DNA from: Ceratopteris richardii
Lineage: Eukaryota > Streptophyta > Polypodiopsida > Polypodiales > Pteridaceae
NCBI GenBank assembly: GCA_020310875.1
Contig: CM035407.1
Coordinates: forward strand, 201,036,153-201,100,152
Direction: 5' to 3'
Length of the DNA stretch: 64,000 nucleotides
The stretch's first letter is position 1. Each line of letters opens with the position of its first letter. Shown here piece by piece: positions 23,692 through 33,400 of this stretch. The position numbers were made by a program, and so were the translations under genes. The notes below the pieces were generated by a model. That model was given only the letters and a program-made list of their open reading frames with translations. It was not told the origin of the DNA and did not search any database.

Positions 23692-24311
23692 TCGATCGCG
23701 ACTGACAGAATTTTTTGGTCTTTTACAAAATTGAGTGCACCACTAGAACAAGCACAAAGAGCACATCCTAAAACATTAAAAACAGTAGAAAAATTCCGAG
23801 GTTTTCTGTCAATCGCGACCGACAGCCTCTGTCAATCGCGACCGACAGCCTCTGTCAATCGCGACCGACAGCCTCTGTCAATCGCGACCGACAGACCCTG
23901 TCAATCGCGACCGACAGACCCTGTCAATCGCGACCGACAGACCTCCACGATTGACTGACTGCCACGTAGGACCCTGTTAATCGCGATTGATACCGTCGAT
24001 CGCGATCGACAGCCACGACGGACACCTCTGTCAATCGCGATTGACACCGTCGATCGCGATTGACTGAAAGTCCATGATTGATTGACTTTTGCGCATAGCC
24101 ACGTGTCCATCGCGACTGATAGGCCCCCGATTGACTGAAATTTCGGCGAAAAAACCGGAAACTGTGTCGATCACGATTGATACTGTCGATCGCGATTGAC
24201 AGCCACGATCGACTCTGTCGATCGCGATTGACACTGTCGATCGCGACTGACAGCCACGACGGACACCTCTGTCAATCGCGATTGACAGACCTGTCGATCG
24301 CGATTGACAGG
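23692..24311 (+). repeat. Palindrome array in the E1 leader (TCGCGA core)
   Basis: About 17 units of roughly 16-22 bp share the core (A/G)ATCGCGA(T/C) with arms CTGTC and GACAG. One unit, CTGTCAATCGCGATTGACAG at 24269-24288, is a perfect 20-nt palindrome. Another perfect one of 16 nt is at 23995-24010. Six near-identical units run in series from about 23815 to 23942. Later units are more spread and variable. The array lies in the untranslated leader between PBS and gag. Confidence 0.9.
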
Positions 24312-25208
24312 CTTTTCGGCCAAAAAAATTAGGGATTTTTATTTCAAGTTTTGGGAAAAATTTTGTGGCATATTGGTCAATCCATTAGCATTATTGAGGT
24401 GACTACACTTGTGTTTTGGGAGAAAATCCTAGGATCTGTCAGCCAGATTGAATCTTGTTTTAACCCCCTAAACCCTGAACAGTCATAACTTCTTCATACG
24501 AAATCAATTTTTTGAGCTCTAGGGCTTGTTGGAAAGCTCGTGGCATCTACTACAAGCCCTCAACTGTTTTTTATAAAGATAATACGTTGACTTTCAGGTA
24601 GAGTATTTTGAAGTTGACCATATCCAGGGGGATCAAAGTCAGGGGTCTTTAGGATTGTTTTCTTAAAAATCACTATGCAAGTTTGTGTGTGTGCTACAGG
24701 AATGAAAGTCATTGGTCCTGTCTTTAGAATTTAAATCTTTAAGCTAACTTTGGAACACTTACAGATCTATTGAGAGCATCGAAAGGCGTTCTAAGCAAGT
24801 GTAAGTGCGAGCTTGGGAACACACTTCCTGGGCACTCAAGGGCAACCAAGCAGGAAACAAAAGGTTGGAAACTTGTAACCCCCTCTGTCAATTCATAGTT
24901 TAGGCTAAGAACGACGAGAGGTAGGAGTAAGTCAGAGCGACGATAGGCAGGTATCAAGTTGAAGACTACCTAAAAACTCAAGTTCAAGCTAAAAACCTAA
25001 TCTCTGTATTGTCGATAACATAAAGGAAAAGAACCTAACGTGGAACGATCAACCTAAAAGCACGAAGAACACTCAAGTATTCCGACGACGTAATATCAGA
25101 CAAGATCTTAAACACGAGAAATAACTAAAAAGAATCAAGTTACTAATATAAAGTAACCAGTAACGAGGTTGTACTCTGGGCAAAGAATTGGACTACTTAG
25201 ATAGGCAT
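24312..25208 (+). other. E1 leader after the palindrome array
   Basis: It is non-coding. A block at about 24470-24640 (AACAGTCATAACTTCTTCAT, then GTTGGAAAGCTCGTGGC) is shared with E3 (44835-45005) and more loosely with E2 (29695-29870). A second shared block lies at about 24880-25180 (AGGAAAAGAACCTAACGTGG). Conservation outside coding sequence suggests a role in RNA packaging, structure or expression, but this is inference. Confidence 0.6.
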
Positions 25209-27879
25209 ATGAACCTCAGATCAGGACGACATTTAGTAAGGGAGAGACAAAGCCTTAGGTCTTCAGAGGCCAGTGTTAACCACACTGCTAGGTCTTGGGC
25301 CCAGCAGTTGAGTCACCACTCGTACTACCCTAGCTCTGAGACCAGTGAGTCAGAGATGTCTCAAGGCATGGACAGACCTACAGGAAGTTCAGGAGTGCCT
25401 TACTTGCACAGGGTAGAAGGCCCTTACAGAACACAATTGGAATACCTTAGGACCAACCGATTAGGGGCTAGCATCTATGAAGACGGCCTAGGAAGATCCG
25501 TGGTCCAGATTAAAAACCCTGACCAATCCATAGGACTAGAGCACCCAGCTGTCAAGTTTGAAAACGGTGCATACCTGGACAAAGAAGGAACCATATACGT
25601 AGTCACCAGTCACCCAGATCGGACAGATGAATTTGGAAATGTAATCTCAGAAGCGGACTTAGGTGACTTGGAACAAGGAAACATGGGAGTGGAACCTAGA
25701 ACCCCCCGAGGCAAATCTGTTCTCACTAGGATCATCACACCGGAATGGGTTCCCCAAGACAACAAGAGCATAGAGTTGCTCCTCAATCGAGAGACTAACG
25801 AAGCCTTTTGGAGGTATAAATCTAATCAGCCAACTGATATAGGAAATATCATGATCTATGAGTTTAAGGATCCTGATAGCCCAGGCAGAGTGACCTACTT
25901 AGATCACGCTTCAGAACGGATCTTTGTGGTTACGGAAAATGATAGGCATGCTTACACTTGGAAGGGTGAATTCATTTTCCCCCAACCAAGATCAAATGTA
26001 TCCTATGGTCACCCTGGAGCGGGAACATCCCAAGCTCATGGAACTCAAAGAGACAGAAGCAGAGATAGACCAGAAGTAAGCTTTGCTAACCCAGTGGGTA
26101 GAGAAAGAACGAGGACGGAAACGAATAGGGTAGAACCTGAGATGCTTAGAGCTCACAGGAACCAAAGAAACGTGGATGGATTCCCGCTGCCGAGACCTAG
26201 AGAGCACACAAGAACTCTGAGACCAACCCAGCTAGTTAAGTCCATGAAGAATTACTTTGATGGCACAGGAGATCCCTATGATCATGTGGCGGAATTCAAG
26301 CAAGTCTTGAGAGCTGAACAAGTGGAGGATCTATTCACACAGTACAATGCCTTCGGTCTAACCCTTAGGAACACAGCACTTACATGGTTTCAGCCATTGG
26401 ATGAGCGACAATTCAGGTGTATAGACCAACTCCTAGAAGCCTTCATTGTAGAGTTCTCTAAGAGTGGCATAAGACACAATACCTCCTCACTGATTCACAG
26501 CTTCAAGCAAACCCCTCAAGAGACCGTGAGACTTGCAGGAAGAAGATTTAGGCAATACCTTGAAAGATGTCCTGTTTCGGAGCTACCCACATCTGCCAAA
26601 CAAGTAGCCTTATTCCTTGATGGATTGCTGAGTACGGAATTGAGATCCTATGTGTATTTGAAGGACCCTAGGACTATAGAAGAGTGTGTACGCATGTGCA
26701 TTGACATCGAAGATAACCTAGGGGAAGAACTAGAGCTTTCCAAAATCTACAAAGATTCAGATAGTGCATCTAGTCACTCTTCCACGCAATCCACATCAAT
26801 TGAGGAACTCGCAGAGAAAGTGGCCCAGAAATTAGGTGTAACTAGCAAACAAATCCCAAGGTTTGCTCCTGTGAAAAGGTGCTATACATGCGGTGGTGAC
26901 CATATGGCGAATGTCTGCCCTATTATGCCTCAGCCCCAAGTAAATCCTAGTAGCCAGTACTGCACCATAGAACGGCGATACACCAATCACACTGCACAAG
27001 ATTGCCCATACAACAAGCAGGCAGTTAGGCAACCCTACCCTCAGCCCTACCAACAAGGCAGATACCAGAACCAAAATCCACCACCACAATATGCGAGACC
27101 CCAACCGGTGCTAGTTCAACAGCCTCCAAACCCAGCTAATGTGATTCCGGTAAAGTATGCTGTTGCAGAAGAAAACCTGAATAGGGCCATAGTACCAGTA
27201 ACCCCATTGATCTCAGAAAGTGACCCGAGTGACCATAGCTTTGATTCTACACATGTCGATAGTCCCCAGGCTTACTACATGCAGTCTCCAGAACATGGTG
27301 AGTCCTACTATAGTGAAGAACCAAATGAAATAAGTTGGGAGTCAGATTACACGAATGTCATGTATGCAAATCCCAACCCTAGGCCTCAACCTAGGCAAGT
27401 AAGACCTCCATTCCCAAGAGGACCATGCTACAGATGCCAAGGAGATCACCTCATTCGTGATTGCCCCTTACCTCCACCTACACAACCCCAGTCAGTGACG
27501 ATCCAAGGTTTTTGCCAAGATTGTGGAAAAGAGCATCTCTTACGAGATTGCCCTAAAAATCCTAATAATATGCCAAAAATCACTCCCATTAATGTGATTG
27601 GGTTGGTTGTAGATTCTTCAGGAAGTGTCACTTCCACTGCACCAGTACAGGTAGTCACTAGAGCCCAAGCACTGCAGCAAAACCAGGGTGTAGGTCAGGA
27701 AAAGGGCCCAGAGGCTAGTGAAACAGAGAGCATAACCAAGAACAGGACTAGAGCTTGGAAAGATAGTCGGGAAAGAATGAAAAGACAATGGGCTAAAAAG
27801 ATGTGTGAACTCGAGGAAAGCGTAAGAGAAACAAGAGCCAGAATAACCGAACTCACAACTCAAACTCCCTCTCACACGA
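25209..27879 (+). CDS. gag: E1 gag polyprotein (interrupted at its 3' end by E2)
   Basis: The frame starts at the first ATG, MNLRSGRHL, a start shared by E2 and E3; the upstream extension begins only with TTG. It encodes about 890 residues before the insertion. A retrotransposon gag capsid domain is visible around residues 350-500 (MKNYFDGTGDPYDHVAEFKQ, then ETVRLAGRRFRQYLERCP). Three clean CCHC knuckles follow: CYTCGGDHMANVCP, CYRCQGDHLIRDCP and CQDCGKEHLLRDCP. A fourth, CTIERRYTNHTAQDCP, lacks the second cysteine. A basic, helical tail (KNRTRAWKDSRERMKRQW) precedes the break. No stop or frameshift was found. The frame runs about 50 codons into the E2 LTR, which is not native. Confidence 0.9.
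27875..27879. other. Probable target site of E2 (CACGA)
   Basis: These five bases precede the E2 LTR inside E1 gag. The second copy would be next to the E2 3' LTR outside the window, so the duplication is not verified. Confidence 0.5.
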
Positions 27880-28540
27880 TGTTGGAAGCAGTCAGAGGCA
27901 CAGTCAGAGGCACAGACGACATGGAAGCATGTAAAGACGGAGCAGGGAGCCAGTGGGATCATTTTTTCAAACAATTATGTTTTTATTACCTCTTCAAACA
28001 TCCAACAGTGATTTTCATCACTCTTGTAACATATGTAATATAGACAAAACCCCATTTTGTAATTCATAGCTCCATTTTGTGCAAGCCGAGGAGTCCTCGA
28101 GCTTGAGGAGCTTAGGTAGAATGCTCGTACCAAATTTCGTTATTTTTAGACATCGTTTACCCTTCCAAATAGCCTCTAGGACCTATTTTTTAACTAGGCC
28201 GGTCACTAGATGTGAAACCGGTCAAAACTAGTCTAGAAACTATAAAAAGAGCTAGAGAGCTCATTTTTGAGGTTGGTTCATGTTGGCTAGTGTGAGCTTA
28301 GAGCTAGTTTGAGCTTGTAAGAGTATTCTTGAGTAATAGAGCTAATTTCCCACCTTCCATTGTGTCTTGCTTGTCTCTTCATTGTGTGTGTGTATATGTG
28401 TGTGCATTTTTGTGCTTCTCACCTTCACTCTCACATCATCTCTCATTCACGATCTTCATATCACTCCTACCTCTTCCGCGGATTGACATTAAGGAGGTGA
28501 AGCTTCTTAACATGGTTCTCACCATCGTGCTAGAGCAACA
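27880..28540 (+). repeat. E2 5' LTR
   Basis: It starts TGTTGGAAGC and ends GAGCAACA. It shares blocks with the E1 LTR, such as CTCCATTTTGTGCAAGCC, AACTAGGCCGG and TATAAAAAGAGCTAGAGAGC. Its first 55 bp hold an open frame VGSSQRHSQRHRRHGSM that ends at 27932-27934. Confidence 0.88.
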
Positions 28541-28547
28541 CCAAATT

Positions 28548-28568
28548 TGGCGCCGTTGCAGGGGATCG
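28548..28568 (+). other. E2 primer-binding site (tRNA-Asp, one mismatch)
   Basis: It is the same 21-nt site as in E1 and E3 except that GCCGGGG reads GCAGGGG. Confidence 0.88.
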
Positions 28569-28917
28569 AGTCTAGGACGAATGTGTGATGGTAAGAGTAT
28601 AGCAAGAAGTGGCGTTGGAAGGTAAAAATTTCAGTTTTTGTTGTTGTTTTTACTTAGTTTTTAGTGTTTTTCACCTTCCCCATACTCCATCTTCATCATC
28701 GCATCATCATCTTCATTTCCAAAAAAATCAAAAAATTCACCATATCCACCCATTCACCTCATTTCCCCTCATTTGTGCATGCGAGAGAGCGAGAGAGAAC
28801 TTTTGTGCTTGTGTGTGCTTGTGTTTTCTTGAGTTTTCTTGCAGGTACAGAGCTCCAGTGCATCAGGAAAGCTTGGAAAAGGTAAAATTTCACTCTCTGT
28901 CAAAGATCTGCCGAGTG

Positions 28918-29572
28918 TGGCGGACCATCGCGATGGTCTGCAACCTTCGGAATTTTTGGTAGGCGACCACACCACGAGGTAGGCGACCCTTGCGCTTGCA
29001 CGAATCCACAGGCGCATCTCAAAAATCATCAGTTTGGTGGACCATCGCGACGGTTCACTTGAGCCATCGCGACGGTCCATTTGGACCATCGCGATTGTTC
29101 AGCTGACCCCGGACCATCGCGATTGGCTCATGCCATCGCCACGACAGTGCCACGTGTCAAGATAGACCATCGCGACGGTTCATTTTTCGGACCATCGCGA
29201 CAGCCCAAAATCGGACCATCGCGATTGGCTCACGCCATCGCACTTGTGACCATCGCGACGGTTCACTTCGGACCATCGCGATTGTCCACCTTTGACCGTT
29301 GACCGCACCATCACGATTGTCCGCCTGATCACGCCATCGCGACGGTTCATTTTTCGGACCATCGTGACGGTTCGACCTCACGCCATCGCGACGGTTCGCT
29401 TTTCGGACCATCGCGACGGTTCGACCTCAAACCATCGCGATCGTTCACTTCGGACCATCGCGACGGTTCATCTTTTCGCGCCATCGCGATTGTCCAAACT
29501 CCACGCCATCGCGACGGTTCGCTTGGACCATCGCGACGGTCCCAGACCATCGCGATTGTGCACCCCCATCGC
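28918..29572 (+). repeat. Palindrome array in the E2 leader (TCGCGA core, different arms)
   Basis: About 19 units carry the core CCATCGCGA(C/T) with arms GGACC and GGTTC or GGTCC. GACCATCGCGATGGTC at 28923-28938 is a perfect 16-nt palindrome. Spacing varies from about 20 to 45 bp. The core matches that of the E1 and E3 arrays, but the arms are unrelated. Confidence 0.9.
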
Positions 29573-30406
29573 AAATTTTGGGCTCCAATTTTTGACCAAT
29601 TTTGGGGGTATTTTTGAGAAATGTTTGGACCATTAGACTCATAGGAGACCCCTTAGCTCATATTTGAAGGAAAACCTGATTGTCAGTTTTAACCCCCCAG
29701 GGCTTGAACGCTCATAACTTTTTCATCCGAAGTCCGTTTTTTTGAGCTTAATAGCTCGATAGAAAGCTTGTGACGAGTACTACGTGACCTCAACTGTTTT
29801 TTTCATAAAGAATACATCTATTTTTGGATAAGCTATTTTGAGGTTCACCTAGTTTGGGACTAGGAAGCCAGGGGGCAAGTATTGAAATTCAGGGCAAGAA
29901 GAGAAGGGACTTAAAAGGTGTATGTACTCAAGTACTTGATCATTCAATTGTGAATTGGTCTAATATTGAATTTTTCCAGGTCTAGCAAGGGCAATCAAAG
30001 GCAAGCAAGTAAGGCAGTGAAGACAGTAAAGCTTGGGAAGCGCGGCTTCTTGGGCATCAGAGCAACAGAAAAGCCGACTCGAGGTTGGAAGATTACTCAA
30101 CCCCCTCAGTCAATTCTTACCTTAGGCTAAACGGTAGTTGTGGATTAAAGACGATAGGAATGCCTCAAGTTCAAGATCCTTAATTCTTTCAAGTTTAAGA
30201 CTACAAGTAAAGGTGTGTGTGACGAAAACCTAAAGGAAAGAACCTAAGTCTGACGGAACGAGAGCTCAAAATCATAACGGAAAGTCGAATTCCTGACGCA
30301 TGCATTAAGACAAGAATCCAAAGAAAATTAAAAAGAATCAAGAAAGTAATAACAAAGAACCATTGACGGTCTAAGTGTGTGACTGAGTGTGCAAGGAAGA
30401 AAATTA
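29573..30406 (+). other. E2 leader after the palindrome array
   Basis: It is non-coding. It includes the counterpart of the conserved leader block (about 29695-29870, GCTCATAACTTTTTCATCCG and GAAAGCTTGTGACGAGTACT). It also has a later block with AAACCTAAAGGAAAGAACCT near 30225. No ORF with recognisable content is present. Confidence 0.6.
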
Positions 30407-33400
30407 ATGAACCTTAGATCAGTGAGACACATAGGTAAGTCGGACCGACGAAGCCTTAGATCATCAGAGGCTAGTGTAAGAACTACTGCTCGATCGTGGG
30501 CTCAGCAATTGAATAGTAATTACCCCTACGAGAGCTCAGAGACTAGCGAATCAGAAATGGCATTTAGCGCAGACAGACCAGAAGGAGGGTCTCATGTAGC
30601 ATACCTAGAAAAACCAGAAGGACCCTATAGAACGCAACTAGAGTTTCTCCGAACCAACCGACTAGGTGCTCGCATCTATGAGGATGGTTTGCAAAGGCAA
30701 GTGGTGCAACTGCACAACCCTGATCAACCCATTGGATTGGAAAGACCAGTGGTGAAATTTGAGAGAGACGCTTACATAGACAAAGAAGGAACCATGTACG
30801 TTCTAAGTACGCAGCCAAACGATACTAATGAGTTTCACACAATTCAATTAGAGACGGAAGCGAAATTTCAAGGAAAAGAACCGTTAGAAGAACCTAGAAC
30901 ACCGAGAGGGAAATCCGTATTAACAAGAGTACTCATCCCAGAATGGATCCCTCAAGTTAACAGGAGCACCGAGTTGTTTGTAAATAAAGAGACAGATGAA
31001 GCCTTTTGGAGGTACAAAAAGGAACACCCTGGTGAGATAGGCATCATTACAATCTATGAATTCAAGGACCCAGATACACCTGGAAAGGTTGTATACCTGG
31101 ATGAGACTTCAGAAAGAGTCTTCGTGGTGCCTGAGCGCGCTAAAAACACATACACATGGAGAGGTGAATTGATATTCCCTCCATCTAGAACGAACATAAA
31201 TACAAGTCAACAAGGGGCAGGAACATCCTCAGCCCATGGAAATCAAAGAGAAGGAAATAACGAGAGACCGGAAGTAAGCTTCACTCACCCCATAGGGAGA
31301 GATAGAACAACCACGAACACTAATAGAGCGGAGAGACAAAGAGATCATGGAATACTAGGTGGTAGAGATGATTTCCCTCTACCTAGACCACGCGAACACG
31401 CAAGAGTATTGAGACCCACACAGTTAGTAAAATCAATGAAGAATTACTTTGATGGGACAGGAGATCCCTATGACCATGTCGCAGAATTCAAGCAAGTACT
31501 AAGAGCAGAACAAGTTGAAGACATGTTCACGCAGTACAACGCATTTGGACTAACGTTAAAGAATACAGCTTTAACTTGGTTCCAACCACTGCAACAAAGG
31601 CAATTTAGAGACATCCATCACTTTTTAGAGTCATTCATCACTGAATTCTCTAAAAGTGGGATTAGACACGACACGTCTTCGTTGATTCATAGCTTTAAAC
31701 AAACCCCTCAAGAAACAGTAAGACTGGCAGGACGTAGGTTCAGACAATATGTCGAACGATGTCCAATGCAAGAGCTACCCTCACAAGCTAAGCAAGTGTC
31801 TTTGTTTTTAGATGGCTTGTTGAGCGCTAAACTACGCTCCTATGTGTACCTAAAAGAACCCAGAACGCTAGAGGAGTGTGTAAGAATATGTATAGACATT
31901 GAGGACAACCTAGGAGATGAATTAGAACTCTCAAAGGTCTATAAGGACTCAGACTGTTCTTCTCTAGCCTCCACAAAATTGTCTAATTCGATAGAGGACC
32001 TAGCAGAAAAAGTGGCCCAAAAACTAGGAGTTTCTAGTAAACAGGTGCCCAAGCTACCAACGAATGTACGTTGTTACACTTGTGGTGGAAATCATTTGGC
32101 AAACGTGTGCCCCAATGCACCTCAACCTCAAGCCAACCCTAGTGGCCAATATTGTACAATTGAGAGAAGATACACGAATCATACGGCTCAGGACTGCCCA
32201 TACAACAAACAAACCGTGAGACAGAACTACCCGCAAACATACCAGCAGCCAGGTAGGTATCAAGGCCAATACAATGCTCAGCCTTATTACTATAGGCCTC
32301 CCCAGAACTACCCATACCAGGCTCAACAGAGACCTCAACCCGTCTTAGCTCAGCAGCCACCCCCACCAGCGAATGTCATCTCAGTCAAATACGCTGCTGC
32401 GGAAGAGAACCTAAGTAGGGCCTTAGTTCCTTCTTCACCCTTGATCACAGAAAGTGACCCGAACTCAAACAGTTTTGACTCTACTCATGTAACTAGTCCA
32501 CCCGCTTATTACACGGAGTCACCAGAACATGTGGAGACATATCATTATGATAGTCCTCCAATGGAACCTAGTTGGGAGCCAGACTATACTAATGTGATGT
32601 ACACAAACCCAAACCCACGGCCCCAATTGAGACAACAGAGACCACAGGGCCCAAGAGGACCATGCTTTAGGTGCCAAGGAGATCACTTCATAAAGGATTG
32701 TCCACATCCCCCAATAGCAAGGCAATCACAGTACTATAACATACAAGGCTTTTGTGCCGACTGTGGCAAAGAGCACATAATCAAAGATTGTCCTAAGAAC
32801 CCAGTTAACGCTTCAAATGTGACACCGATCAACGTGATAGGTATTGTAAACAACGCAGATGGATCCAACCCTACATACGTGCCTATCCAAGCGATAACCA
32901 GAGCCCAGGCGCTCTTACAAAACCAACAACTTAATCAAGAGAAAGTAGCCCGAACTAGTGAAGTTGCAGAATCGAGTAGTAAAAAGACGAAATCTTGGAA
33001 AGATTCCAGAGAAAGAATAAAGAGAAAGTGGAGTAAAAAGATAACGGAGTTGGAAGGAAGTCTAAAAGAGTCGAGAGCCAAAATACAAGAATTGACTTCA
33101 CAAGAATTGAATCAAGAAGACCTAGCTCAAAAATCAGGATCAGTTTTAGCGGAACCCATACCCGAAGATCTAGACATGATGTTTCGTGCATATCAGGCTA
33201 GAATAAAAGAGGGACCTCAAGTCACGGAAATGAGTAAAAACTACCCTCGAGCTGATCTAGAAATTGAGAGAACTAAACTTTGCATGAAGATGGTAGAGTT
33301 AGCACAAGCTTTGTTTGAAGCCTCTAGATATCTTAATTGGAATAACATGGCAAAACCAGAACTACACTTTCAAGGACTAATGGAGAGGCTAGAACACTTG

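Larger units (their letters stand above)
22658..27879 (+). mobile_element. Gypsy element E1 (Ogre/Tat/Athila-like), 5' half
   Basis: It carries a 5' LTR, a 21-nt tRNA-Asp PBS, a 1.9-kb leader with a palindrome array, and an open gag frame cut at 27880 by insertion of E2. The rest of E1 (PR, pol, 3' ORFs, 3' LTR) should lie beyond the window. The PBS type and gag are like those of E2-E4. Placement in the Ogre/Tat/Athila group follows from the tRNA-Asp PBS, the lack of a chromodomain in E4, and the extra ORFs seen in E4. Confidence 0.9.

Noticed and set aside
23575..24234. Open frames through the palindrome arrays (repetitive SIAID, NRDR and SRWS-type peptides on both strands here and at 29081-29642 and 43954-44519)
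   Set aside because: They are translations of the repeats, open because the repeat lacks stops, and differ in frame and strand between elements.
23692..24311. CRISPR-like appearance of the leader arrays
   Set aside because: Repeats are short palindromes with irregular spacing and no unique spacers of equal length, the DNA is plant nuclear retrotransposon sequence, and no cas genes exist.
25992..27974. Minus-strand ORFs of 70-118 codons across E1 gag (and the matching ones in E2, E3 and plus-strand ones in E4)
   Set aside because: They are shadows of the gag frame, recurring at the same places in each element because gag is conserved.
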